NCBI GenBank assembly: GCA_035645275.1
Contig: DASQMX010000019.1
Span: forward strand, 1 to 64,000
Length of the DNA: 64,000 bases
Direction: 5' to 3'
Source: Paranoxybacillus sp035645275
GTDB lineage: Bacteria > Bacillota > Bacilli > Bacillales > Anoxybacillaceae
Each line of letters begins with the position of its first letter. Position 1 is the stretch's first letter. This document shows positions 53,028 through 61,903 of this stretch, in pieces. A program made the position numbers and the translations under genes. Below the pieces are notes generated by a model. That model made no database searches, was not told where the DNA came from, and saw nothing but the letters and a program-made list of their open reading frames with translations.

Positions 53028-53875
53028 TGAAGATTGTTGTCACTGGAGCAAACGGGCAGTTAGGTCAAGAGCTTGTACGGCAACTACAGCAAACGAACTT
53101 TGAACTATATTCGTTTACAAAAAGTGATTTGGATATTACGAATGAGAACATAGTAAATGAAGTTATTACAAAGATTAAGCCTGATATCATCATAAACGCC
53201 GCTGCCTATACAAAAGTAGATCAAGCGGAAGCAGAAGAAGAAACAGCTTATTTAGTGAATGCGTTTGGACAAAGAAACTTGGCAGTGGCAGCGGAAAAAG
53301 TTGGAGCGAAAATATGTTACATTAGCACCGATTATGTATTTGACGGGAATTCAACGGTTCCTTATAGGGAATATGATCAAACAAATCCGTTGGGAGTGTA
53401 CGGAAAATCGAAGCTTGTTGGTGAGGAACTAACAAAATCGTTATGTTCTCGGTATTTTATTGTGAGAACGGCATGGGTATACGGTGAGTTTGGACAGAAC
53501 TTTGTCAAAACGATGCTTCGGCTAGCGAAAGAAAAAGAAGAAATAGGTGTTGTAAATGATCAAATAGGTGCGCCTACGTATACTGTTGACTTAGCACGTT
53601 TTATTATTGAATTAGTACAAACGGAGAAGTTCGGAATATATCATTGTACGAATAGTGGTTCTTGTTCTTGGTACGAGTTTGCGAAAGCCATTTTTGAAGA
53701 AAGTAATATCAGTGTGAAGGTCAATCCAATCACGACGGAACAATTTCCTAGACCAGCGGAGCGGCCGAAATACTCTGTATTAGACAACTTTGCGATGAAG
53801 GTGAATGGGTTTCCAATGTTAAGACATTGGCGTGAAGCATTGAAAGAATTTTTGAAAAGTGATTTTTGGAACTGA
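53027..53875 (+). CDS. rmlD: dTDP-4-dehydrorhamnose reductase RmlD
   Basis: A 282-residue reductase producing dTDP-L-rhamnose. Seen are VTGANGQLGQELVRQL, INAAAYTKVDQAE, STDYVFDGNS and YGKSKLVGEE. Its ATG overlaps the rmlB stop by one base. A terminator follows about 35 bases after the stop, ending the rml operon. Confidence 0.96.
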   Translation: MKIVVTGANGQLGQELVRQLQQTNFELYSFTKSDLDITNENIVNEVITKIKPDIIINAAAYTKVDQAEAEEETAYLVNAFGQRNLAVAAEKVGAKICYISTDYVFDGNSTVPYREYDQTNPLGVYGKSKLVGEELTKSLCSRYFIVRTAWVYGEFGQNFVKTMLRLAKEKEEIGVVNDQIGAPTYTVDLARFIIELVQTEKFGIYHCTNSGSCSWYEFAKAIFEESNISVKVNPITTEQFPRPAERPKYSVLDNFAMKVNGFPMLRHWREALKEFLKSDFWN

Positions 53876-53908
53876 AGTGATATATTTACAATAAAGAAAT
53901 TATTTACT

Positions 53909-53941
53909 ATAATCCGGTTAGTTATACCGGATTATTTTTTT
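53909..53941 (+). terminator. terminator of the rml operon
   Basis: AATCCGGT pairs with ACCGGATT around TAGTTAT and is followed by seven T. Confidence 0.85.
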
Positions 53942-53959
53942 CGACAAGCAGGTGAAAAG

Positions 53960-54829
53960 ATGGATGTTAGCATTATTATTGTAAACTACAATACTCCCAA
54001 ACTAACTATAGAGGCGATTCGTTCTGTATTAAATTCAAAAACTAGATATCTTTATGAAATTATTGTTATTGACAACAACTCTTCAGATCATTCGGTCGAA
54101 ATTATAAAAAAGGAATTCCCACAAATAACATTAATTGTTAATGAACAGAATGTCGGTTTTTCAAAAGCAAACAATCAAGGGATAAAATTGTCGAAAGGAC
54201 GCTACATTTTACTGTTAAATTCTGATACAATTGTAAATGATGATACAATAGAGAAAATGGTAGAATTTATGGATTTAAATAGAAATATAGGTGCGAGTGG
54301 ATGTAAAGTTGTTTTGCCGAACGGTTCTTTAGACAAAGCGTGTCATCGGGGATTTCCAACTCCAGAGGCTTCATTCTACTATTTGACTGGTCTTGCAAAG
54401 TTGTTTCCGAAAAGTGAGAGGTTTAATCAATATCATTTAGGTCATATGGATTTAGAACAAATCCATCCGGTTGATTGTTTAGTAGGAGCGTTTATGTTGG
54501 TTCGTAGAGAAGCAGTTGAAGAGGTTGGATTGCTTGATGAGACGTTTTTTATGTACGGTGAAGATATTGATTGGTGTTACCGTATTAAAGAAGCAGGCTG
54601 GGATATTTACTATTACCCTTTTACAACAATTATTCACTACAAAGGGGCTAGCAGCCGAAGAAAGCCTTTCAAAATTATTTATGAATTTCATCGCGCAATG
54701 TTTTTATTTCATAAAAAACATTATTCTAATAAATATTCATTCTTTACAAACTTTTTAGTATATGCAGGGATAGTAATAAAATTAGTACTTTCAATTATTG
54801 TAAATACTTTTCGCAAAATAGGTGGTTAA
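53960..54829 (+). CDS. GT2 rhamnosyltransferase, WsaD/WbbL-like
   Basis: A 289-residue transferase: VSIIIVNYNTPKLT, VIDNNSSDHSVEI, LLLNSDTIVNDD, VGAFMLVRREAVEEVG and FFMYGEDIDWCYRI. These match the WbbL-type rhamnosyltransferases. In G. stearothermophilus NRS 2004/3a the protein WsaD adds the first rhamnose to the lipid-linked galactose; this gene sits next to the initiator gene as expected. A C-terminal hydrophobic helix suggests membrane association. The assignment to WsaD is from memory and context. Confidence 0.85.
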   Translation: MDVSIIIVNYNTPKLTIEAIRSVLNSKTRYLYEIIVIDNNSSDHSVEIIKKEFPQITLIVNEQNVGFSKANNQGIKLSKGRYILLLNSDTIVNDDTIEKMVEFMDLNRNIGASGCKVVLPNGSLDKACHRGFPTPEASFYYLTGLAKLFPKSERFNQYHLGHMDLEQIHPVDCLVGAFMLVRREAVEEVGLLDETFFMYGEDIDWCYRIKEAGWDIYYYPFTTIIHYKGASSRRKPFKIIYEFHRAMFLFHKKHYSNKYSFFTNFLVYAGIVIKLVLSIIVNTFRKIGG

Positions 54830-54830
54830 A

Positions 54831-56237
54831 GTGATAAGAGGAAGGGAAAGATTTTTAACAAGACTCTATGCTATTACTGATTTTATTATTGTTCAGATCG
54901 CGTTTTTTCTAGCATGGATTCTTAAATTCGAGATTTTTTATGATGGTATTTCAGGACATTTGCCATTAAAGAGTTATCTATTTTGGAGTTTAATATATGG
55001 CGTAATAGCTGTAATGCTGGGATATGTGGTTGCGTTATATGCTCCAAAGCGCAAAGCGAAGTTTGCTACAGAGTTGGCAAAAGTATTACAGGTTCATACA
55101 TTTAGCATATTTATGCTTTTAAGTGTCCTTTTTACATTTAAAATAGTCGATATCTCACGTACCTTTTTGCTTTTATATTTTACAATTAATCTTATTTTAA
55201 TATCTATTTATCGCTTTGTTGTTAAACAAAGCCTGCGCAGATTAAGAAAGAAAGGATATAACAAGCAATTCGTTTTAATTGTTGGTGCAGGTTCAATAGG
55301 AAGAAAGTATTATGAGAACCTTGAAAATCATCCTGAGTTCGGTCTTGAAGTACTGGGTTTCTTAGATGATTATAGAACTAACCATGAATCCCGTTATTCC
55401 CATTACAAGCCAATTATTGGTCGGACTAGCGATCTGGAGCATATCTTAAGTAACCAATTAATTGATGAAGTTGCTGTTGCCCTTCCTTTAAAAGCTTATC
55501 CAAAATATCGAGAAATTATTGCTGTTTGTGAGAAAGCAGGTGTGCGGGTATCTCTTATTCCTGATTTTTACGATATTTTACCTGCTGCCCCACACTTTGA
55601 AAGCTTTGGAGATTTACCTATCATCAACATAAGAGATATACCGCTTGATGAAGTAAGAAATCGTATTTTAAAACGTTTGTTTGATATTGTTTTCTCTATT
55701 ATTGCAATTATTTTGACATCTCCTCTTATGTTAGTGATTGCGATTATTATTAAATTGACTTCACCTGGTCCAATTATTTTTAAACAAGAGAGAGTAGGGC
55801 TAAACCGAAGAACCTTTTATATGTATAAATTTCGTTCCATGAAGCATATGCCTAAATCTGTTTCTGATACACAATGGACAGTTGAAAATGACCCTAGGCG
55901 TACAAAGTTCGGTGCATTCTTGCGGAAAACAAGTTTAGATGAGCTTCCTCAATTTTTTAATGTTTTAAAAGGGGATATGAGTGTTGTCGGTCCAAGACCT
56001 GAACGTCCTTATTTTGTAGAACAATTTAAAGAAGAAATACCTAAATATATGATTAAGCATCACGTTCGCCCTGGTATTACCGGATGGGCTCAAGTGTGTG
56101 GATTACGTGGAAATACTTCGATTAAAGATAGGATTGAACATGATATTTTCTATATTGAAAACTGGTCCTTACTGTTTGACATTAAAATTATTCTTAAAAC
56201 GGTAGTAAATGGATTAGTGAACAAAAATGCTTATTAA
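54831..56237 (+). CDS. wsaP: undecaprenyl-phosphate galactose phosphotransferase WsaP
   Basis: A 468-residue initiating enzyme. Four to five N-terminal membrane helices are followed by a CoA_binding_3-type domain (VLIVGAGSIGRKYYENL). The bacterial sugar transferase domain then has KRLFDIVFSIIAIILTSPL, FKQERVGLNRRTFYMYKFRS, DELPQFFNVLKGDMSVVGPR and HHVRPGITGWAQ. It transfers Gal-1-P from UDP-Gal to undecaprenyl phosphate, the start of the S-layer glycan in Geobacillus. The GTG at 54831 is 5 bases after AGGTGG and just past the stop of the preceding gene. Confidence 0.9.
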   Translation: MIRGRERFLTRLYAITDFIIVQIAFFLAWILKFEIFYDGISGHLPLKSYLFWSLIYGVIAVMLGYVVALYAPKRKAKFATELAKVLQVHTFSIFMLLSVLFTFKIVDISRTFLLLYFTINLILISIYRFVVKQSLRRLRKKGYNKQFVLIVGAGSIGRKYYENLENHPEFGLEVLGFLDDYRTNHESRYSHYKPIIGRTSDLEHILSNQLIDEVAVALPLKAYPKYREIIAVCEKAGVRVSLIPDFYDILPAAPHFESFGDLPIINIRDIPLDEVRNRILKRLFDIVFSIIAIILTSPLMLVIAIIIKLTSPGPIIFKQERVGLNRRTFYMYKFRSMKHMPKSVSDTQWTVENDPRRTKFGAFLRKTSLDELPQFFNVLKGDMSVVGPRPERPYFVEQFKEEIPKYMIKHHVRPGITGWAQVCGLRGNTSIKDRIEHDIFYIENWSLLFDIKIILKTVVNGLVNKNAY

Positions 56238-56293
56238 TTTTACAAATTGTACATAGTTGTTTAATTTTTTATCAGAGTGAAAGGATGTAAAAT

Positions 56294-57262
56294 ATGATTT
56301 TAGTTGTCGGCGGTGCCGGCTATATTGGAAGCCATCTTGTTAAGGAATTAGTTCAAAAAGAGTCGGTTATTGTATTAGATAATCTATCAACAGGGCATCG
56401 TCGCCTTGTCGACAAACGAGCAGTTTTTGTTAAAGGTGATTTAGGAAACGAAGCAGATCTTAAATCGATTTTTGAACAATACCCTATTAAAGCTGTGATG
56501 CATTTTGCAGCCAGCAGTTTGGTTGGGGAATCTGTTGCTAATCCTTTAAAATATTATCAAAACAATGTAGCAGCGACCTTAACATTATTGCAAACAATGT
56601 TAAAATACAATGTAAAAAAATTTATTTTCTCTTCTACTGCCGCGGTCTATGGCATTCCGGGTGTTGAGTGGATTGATGAATCCTGTCCTACAAATCCAAT
56701 CAATCCCTATGGACGCTCTAAACTAATGGTTGAACAGATAATAGCTGATTTTACGAATGCTTACGGATTAGAGTATATCGTGTTACGTTATTTTAATGCA
56801 GCTGGAGCTCATGAGTCCGGGGAAATTGGCGAAATGCATAATCCTGAAACACATCTAATTCCAATCATATTACAACATTTATTAGGACAGCGAGAGTATA
56901 TTTCTGTATTTGGAACAGATTATGAAACACCGGATGGCACTTGTATCCGTGACTATATTCATGTGACAGATTTGGCCAGAGCTCACATTATGGCTCTTGA
57001 AGCACTATTAAAGGAATCTAAGCGTTCAGTCGTCTATAACCTTGGAAGTGGAAGGGGCTACTCAGTCAAAGAAATCATTGAAAAATGCGAAAAAATAACA
57101 GGACGGAAAGCCAATATTCATTACACAGAGAAACGCCTCGGGGATCCTGCAAGGTTAGTAGCTTCTTCTGAAAAAATTTATCAAGAACTAGGATGGGAAG
57201 CTAGGTATTCATTGGACGAGATTATTCAATCAGCATGGAATTGGCATCGGAAAAATACATAA
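56294..57262 (+). CDS. galE: UDP-glucose 4-epimerase GalE
   Basis: A 322-residue epimerase interconverting UDP-glucose and UDP-galactose. Seen are VVGGAGYIGSHLV, MHFAASSLVGESV, FSSTAAVYG, the active-site YGRSKLMVE, and GTCIRDYIHVTDLA. It should supply UDP-Gal for WsaP, the gene before it. It closes the cluster and is followed by a terminator. Confidence 0.95.
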   Translation: MILVVGGAGYIGSHLVKELVQKESVIVLDNLSTGHRRLVDKRAVFVKGDLGNEADLKSIFEQYPIKAVMHFAASSLVGESVANPLKYYQNNVAATLTLLQTMLKYNVKKFIFSSTAAVYGIPGVEWIDESCPTNPINPYGRSKLMVEQIIADFTNAYGLEYIVLRYFNAAGAHESGEIGEMHNPETHLIPIILQHLLGQREYISVFGTDYETPDGTCIRDYIHVTDLARAHIMALEALLKESKRSVVYNLGSGRGYSVKEIIEKCEKITGRKANIHYTEKRLGDPARLVASSEKIYQELGWEARYSLDEIIQSAWNWHRKNT

Positions 57263-57329
57263 TACATGGATTGCGCGCACTGTGCATTGTGATCCGAAAA
57301 GTAGACAGTATAAAATCGGTTAAGCAGTA

Positions 57330-57368
57330 GGAATCAGGGCTAAACGGCTCTGATTCCTTTTCTTTTCT
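57330..57368 (+). terminator. terminator after galE
   Basis: GGAATCAGGGC pairs with GGCTCTGATTCC and is followed by TTTTCTTTT. Confidence 0.75.
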
Positions 57369-57530
57369 CGTCTTTTCCAAGTGTCTCAGAACCCCGAGAG
57401 GCTGCCAAGGAGAGCGCTTGAGTAGTGTAGATAAAGACGTTAATTAAACAGATAGGAATTTCAAACTGAATTTATATATTCAAATTAATTTTTCCATTTA
57501 CATTTCATATAAGTAAGGGAGGTAATTTTA

Positions 57531-57686
57531 GTGGGGAGCAAAACAGTTAATACTGAAATGAAGAGGAAGGTAAAAGAAGGGAAAATGTTAGTTGAAGCAG
57601 GAAGAATCGTTGGCATTGAATTACTGAATCATCTCATTGTTTGTGAATAAGAGTTCGTTTCACAAAAAGAAAAAGGCTACATTTGA
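57531..57686 (+). pseudogene. RadC-family C-terminal remnant
   Basis: GGGAGG precedes a GTG at 57531. The frame reads VEAGRIVGIELLNHLIVCE, stops at TAA 57648-57650, and in the same frame continues EFVSQKEKGYI to TGA. This is the conserved end of RadC-like MPN/JAB proteins (GIELLDHLIVGE..YVSLKEKG). The catalytic part is gone and an in-frame stop is present, so it is a relic. Confidence 0.7.
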
Positions 57687-57819
57687 GAGAAAGTAAGAAC
57701 GATGAATTTTGTTATGTTCTGCTAAACTATATAAATTCAGTTTGAAATTCCGACATGTTTAATCCCCATTCACCTTTGTCTATACTGCTCCTAAACGGAT
57801 CAATCAAAGGAGCGGATGA

Positions 57820-58377
57820 ATGATGAAGAAAAAAGGATTACAAATTACGAACAATCATGGTTGGACCATCGAACGTCTTCAAGAACAGGAACGCAGAATG
57901 AAAAATGCGAACATGGCGAAACGAATAGCGGTGATTCGTCTCATTATGCAAGGCTACTTAGGAATCCAAGTCGCTGAGCTTTTGAACATCCATCGTGAAA
58001 CTGTTTCGATTTATGTTCAAAAGTTTAATCAAGGTGGTATGGATGCGCTATTAGAACGCCATTATGCTCCCGGTAGAAAGCCGTATCTGTCTCCAGACGA
58101 AGAACGCGAATTAAGAAAGATGTTGGAAGAAAGCACCCCTGCCGATGAAGGATACGGCATCGAAACCAGCTGGAATACACGAATCATTCAACATGTATTA
58201 GAAGAGAAATTTTCTGTCACCATGTCTCGCGGTGGGATTTGTGACATGCTCCATCGATGGGGATTTCGCTATACACGCCCTACGTATACCCTCAAACGGG
58301 CGAATCCTCAAAAACAAAAAGAGTTTCAACAGGAAATAGAACTCATAAAAAAAACTTGTCCGACAACACAGTCATAA
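57820..58377 (+). CDS. IS630 transposase, first frame (DNA-binding part)
   Basis: 185 residues carrying the helix-turn-helix region (IQVAELLNIHRETVSIYVQK) and the winged-helix/linker segment (YGIETSWNTRIIQHVLEEKF). Near its end lies a run of eight A (CATAAAAAAAACTTG), where a -1 shift would enter the second frame. It ends 12 codons after the shift region at TAA. The catalytic domain is entirely in the second frame. Confidence 0.88.
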   Translation: MMKKKGLQITNNHGWTIERLQEQERRMKNANMAKRIAVIRLIMQGYLGIQVAELLNIHRETVSIYVQKFNQGGMDALLERHYAPGRKPYLSPDEERELRKMLEESTPADEGYGIETSWNTRIIQHVLEEKFSVTMSRGGICDMLHRWGFRYTRPTYTLKRANPQKQKEFQQEIELIKKTCPTTQS

Positions 58378-58895
58378 TCTATGAAGATGAAAGTCATATT
58401 CGCGATTACCAAGCTCTTCGTACCACATGGAGTGTCAAAGGGCGTCAAAAACAAATCCCTACGTATGGACACCACGCAACGGTTAGCTTATTAGGTGGTG
58501 TGAATATCGAAACGGGTGAATTTCTCTGTATGGAAACGGACCAATGTAACGCACAGGCTTTTCTGCAGTTTCTTCAATACATATTAAACCAATATCCAAA
58601 CAAACATGTCGTTATGATCTTGGATAACGCAAAAATTCATCATGCCAAAGTTCTTCAGCCTTTTTTACAGGAGCGTGAAGAGCAGTTAACTTTTGTATTC
58701 TTACTCCCTTATTCGCCGAATTTAAATTTAGTTGAACGAATTTGGGGCTGGCTGAAAGAGAGTGTTATTGCCAATCGATTTCATCCCAATCGAAAAGAGT
58801 TGCGAGAATCGATTGTTTCGTTCTTAGAGTACCTTTCTGAATTTCCAGAAAAAGTGCTCCAACGCATTGGACAGGTAGTTATGTCGGAAAATTAA
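58257..58895 (+). CDS. IS630 transposase, second frame (DDE catalytic part)
   Basis: The functional part begins near 58345, after the A8 tract. Catalytic residues are visible: Asp in IYEDESHIRDY, Asp in MILDNAKIHHAK and Glu in NLNLVERIWGWLKE. This is the DDE triad of IS630/Tc1-mariner transposases. The frame lacks its own ribosome site, so a fusion by programmed -1 frameshifting with the first frame is the likely way to make active enzyme, as in many IS630 elements. Confidence 0.88.
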   Translation: MGISLYTPYVYPQTGESSKTKRVSTGNRTHKKNLSDNTVIIYEDESHIRDYQALRTTWSVKGRQKQIPTYGHHATVSLLGGVNIETGEFLCMETDQCNAQAFLQFLQYILNQYPNKHVVMILDNAKIHHAKVLQPFLQEREEQLTFVFLLPYSPNLNLVERIWGWLKESVIANRFHPNRKELRESIVSFLEYLSEFPEKVLQRIGQVVMSEN

Positions 58896-58910
58896 TCTGA
58901 ATCTATATAG

Positions 58911-59008
58911 AAGGACAAGTAAACCGTCTAAAGGTCATCAAACGCCAAATGTATGGGCGAGCCAAGTTAGATTTACTGAGCAAAAAAGTCCTTTACCAAT
59001 TCGTTTAA
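58911..59008 (+). pseudogene. ISL3-family transposase C-terminal remnant
   Basis: Immediately after the IS630 right end the frame GQVNRLKVIKRQMYGRAKLD followed by LLSKKVLYQF runs to TAA 59006-59008. It matches the conserved C-terminus of ISL3-type transposases. The upstream part is absent, so the older element was lost or deleted around the IS630 insertion. Confidence 0.65.
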
Positions 59009-59085
59009 TACTTTTCTAAAAAAATATTAGTTAACCACATGAATCTATCCTTGATTTCTTCACCAAAATTGCGGGAGAACCAATT

Positions 59086-59367
59086 TTAAATCGTTGTTGA
59101 CATCATTTGAAGTAGAGCATAGTATCGAGATAGGACCTTCGCATTTAAACTCTCAGAATTCGAATTCCAATAACCTAAAGCACTTTCAATGGCAGAAGAA
59201 AGCCTTATAGCTTTTTTAGAAATTATAGTGTCATCGAGTTTCTGTCCCGTTTGCAAATTCTTTTCCTTTATTAGCGATTCACACATCTTTACACTTTTTA
59301 ATCGATTGAATCTAAGCCAAATTAATTCTTGTGGATTTTCCGCAACTAAACGCTCAATTCTCTTCAT
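59086..59367 (-). pseudogene. truncated YaaC-like protein
   Basis: About 93 residues, from MKRIERLVAENPQELIWLRF to LSRYYALLQMMSTTI. The segment ALGYWNSNSESLNAKVLSRYYALLQ resembles the N-terminal part of YaaC-like proteins, which are some 300 residues long. The frame ends abruptly near the mobile-element remnants, so it is probably cut short. AAGGAGGG lies 10 bases before ATG 59367; the ATG at 59376 is too close. The stretch 59368-59630 holds nothing clear. Confidence 0.45.
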
Positions 59368-59634
59368 ACTATACATTCCCTCCTTATGATTTCTAGTTCA
59401 TAACTAAATATTTCGCAATGTCTGCTTGTAAGCCTTTTTCTAAATAACTCTTGTTGAGCTAACAGAATTCGGATTTTGGTTCGTTTTTTCTGGGGCGTCA
59501 AAATGATTATAAATCCGATCATAATCGAGGCGTGTCTGATCGCTCGCTAAAAGTTTTCTTCCGTTTTAATCTCTGCTTTGCGCGTGGTATTGAGAATCAG
59601 AATAGAACTTTATGCTAAAAGCATGGTAACCAAA

Positions 59635-59671
59635 TAAAAAATAAAGGCAGCTCATTTGTAGCTACCTTTAG
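59635..59671 (-). terminator. terminator on the minus strand
   Basis: On the minus strand AAAGGTAGCT pairs with AGCTGCCTTT and is followed by ATTTTTT. It lies about 140 bases after the end of the 426-residue gene. Confidence 0.6.
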
Positions 59672-59809
59672 GCATAAAATAGCAATAACCAAACCATAAA
59701 AATGCACAAAAATTAATAATTTGTTCAAAATAAGGAATCAATCCAATAATACATTCGTTGCCAAACTCCAAGCCTCATCCCCAAATGTCGGACTTAGACA
59801 TATCCTTCT

Positions 59810-61090
59810 TTATGAACCGACATAAGCAACAGGAATATCTTTTTGCTTGACTAATGTCTTAATGTCCGACTGAATGCTCCATTCGATATATTTTAATAAT
59901 CGATCTAGTTGAGCCACGAATTCTTCTTCGTTTTGAAAAGAGAAATATTCCCATTCGTCACCCTGCAAACCCAGTTCCTCCATAAAATAAAGAAGGACGT
60001 ACTGAAACACATACGTGTCTTGTCCGATTAACACTCTAGACTCAATATTTGCGGATCCATTATAATGTTTAAAGATAAATGATACATCATCTTTTCGATA
60101 AACTAATGAGCCTCCTTGGACAATATTTTGATCAAATAACACTCGTTGAAATCCATATTTCTCAAAGAATGGATCACATTTGGCAACGTAGAGCTCATCG
60201 ATGTTACCAATTTCAATGGGCTGATGGTTTACATACTCGTTGGCTCGGTTTATAAATGGATATCCATAGGTTTCTAATAGCATACCTAATTCCCGAACGG
60301 TTTTATATTCAAGCCGAAAAAAGAGCTGATTGTTCATTTTCCATCGGCTCACTGCCTTACTTGGATTAGGAACGAGTAAATCTAGTATTAATGTATCTTT
60401 TTCACCTATATCAAACATCACCCAGTATTTAAAGCCGTTTACGCTTCTGCCAAACTTAATAAGGTGTTCACCATGTATTTCTTCCTCGGTAAATCCCATA
60501 TGATGCAAAGGTTCGCGAAATAGCTGAATGACCTTATCTTTAAATGCTTTCGACTTCCTCTTTGCTGGTTTCAGTAAAACTGCCCCCAAGCGCGCCAGCT
60601 CTTCACTGTCCCAATCTTCGATGTACTCATATGATATCCATTCAATCGACTCAAACTGAAATGCCCGTTTAAAGCACTCGATGAGATCTAATTCCATTTG
60701 AAAGTAGTCACCAGCAAGAATCTGTTCCATCTTATTGATTTCTTCTTGTTTTGCGCAAATCGTTTTTAATAATGGGAAATTAGCTTGCTTAATCGAATCT
60801 TCGTCCGATTCAAAGCTTAAATATAAATAGGCACATCGTTTCCCCTTATAATACAAATCATATGACCAATAAAAATCTTCGCAATATTCATATTGAAATA
60901 CGTATGCTTCTAATTTTTTGGAAAGTGATTTGGCCAACGTTCTTCCCTCTTCAAAACCATCCTTTACGGCTAAACCACTCCATTTTGGATTAACAGGGAA
61001 AAGATACCCATCGATGCGCATTCTCTTACAACCATCTCGAATGTGATCAAAACTGTCGCTTACAAGAATGACGTTAGTTACTTCACTCAT
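59810..61090 (-). CDS. uncharacterised 426-residue protein
   Basis: A soluble protein I cannot assign. It has alternating acidic helices and strands (WISYEYIEDWDSEELARLG, YWVMFDIGEKDTLILDLLVP, VYRKDDVSFIFKHYNGSANI) and no signal peptide or membrane segment. Internal similarity between two halves is possible but not clear. AAAGGAG supports ATG 61090 over the start at 61108. It lies alone among mobile-element debris, the kind of place where immunity or defence genes are found; that is only context. Confidence 0.6.
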   Translation of the reverse strand: MSEVTNVILVSDSFDHIRDGCKRMRIDGYLFPVNPKWSGLAVKDGFEEGRTLAKSLSKKLEAYVFQYEYCEDFYWSYDLYYKGKRCAYLYLSFESDEDSIKQANFPLLKTICAKQEEINKMEQILAGDYFQMELDLIECFKRAFQFESIEWISYEYIEDWDSEELARLGAVLLKPAKRKSKAFKDKVIQLFREPLHHMGFTEEEIHGEHLIKFGRSVNGFKYWVMFDIGEKDTLILDLLVPNPSKAVSRWKMNNQLFFRLEYKTVRELGMLLETYGYPFINRANEYVNHQPIEIGNIDELYVAKCDPFFEKYGFQRVLFDQNIVQGGSLVYRKDDVSFIFKHYNGSANIESRVLIGQDTYVFQYVLLYFMEELGLQGDEWEYFSFQNEEEFVAQLDRLLKYIEWSIQSDIKTLVKQKDIPVAYVGS

Positions 61091-61159
61091 CCATTTCTCT
61101 CCTTTCAAACAAAGGTCCGATATACGGACCTTTGTTGATAATTTTTAATACGCCGGATT

Positions 61160-61897
61160 AGCACGTAAAATCGATATAGTATTACATCTAAATTTTTAAA
61201 GGACTTTGGATTTAGTTATTATGTAGCTTTTTATATCGCAACAGTTTTAGCTATTTTTTTACATGAGTTAGGACATGCTATAGCTTGTAAGTATTTTGGA
61301 GGTAAGGTAGAAGAAATCGGATTTTTATTAATATTTTTCTCTCCCGCGCTTTATTGTGATGTAAGTGGTATTTGGATGTTTAAGAATAAAAGAGAAAAAA
61401 TAATAACTCTAATTGCCGGTATTTATGTTCAATTATTAATATTTGCCTTGTGTTCTATTACATATTCCTTATATTTAAACGAATCAACATGGTTAGCAAC
61501 CTTTATTATTTGGAATTTACTAATGGTGTTTTCTAATATTTTACCAGTTATCAAATTAGATGGTTACTGGATATTATCAAATATCCTTGAGATACCAAAC
61601 TTATATGAAAAGTCATTAAAACTTGCCTTAGGTGGAAATACCGAGGTTCTTTTCGATGAGAAAGAATTTTCAAAAAGAAGATTTATAAAAATTTTTGGTA
61701 TTTTGAATATATCATTTGTGTTTATATCAATTTTAGTAGGAGTTATTAGTTTATACTACTTATCTATCACTCTTGAAGGAACATTCAAATATGTCATAAT
61801 TATTTTTGAAACCTTAATGTACTCTTTAATCGTAATATTTTTTGGGATATTCCTCTATAAGTTGGCTAGACAAAAATCTGTACATCAGAAGAGGTGA
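61160..61897 (+). pseudogene. 5'-truncated M50 peptidase (peptide zinc metalloprotease)
   Basis: A continuous frame from about 61160 encodes FYIATVLAIFLHELGHAIAC with the zinc motif HELGH, then GFLLIFFSPALYCDVSGIW and, farther on, LPVIKLDGYWILSN with the third ligand region. No start codon precedes the zinc motif; the first ATG (61376) is after it. The missing N-terminus marks a relic of the M50 proteases found in RiPP and bacteriocin operons, such as YydH. It overlaps the ribosome site of the next gene. Confidence 0.7.
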
Positions 61898-61903
61898 AAG
61901 TAA

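Larger units (their letters stand above)
57727..58910 (+). mobile_element. IS630-family insertion sequence
   Basis: The element is about 1184 bp with 30-bp terminal inverted repeats that agree at 25 positions (CTATATARATTCAG ... TTCCGACAT). Two overlapping frames encode the transposase. Because the flanks share TA-rich ends, the exact duplication of TA cannot be placed. The small MITEs at 2.8-12.6 kb carry the same ends. Confidence 0.9.
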
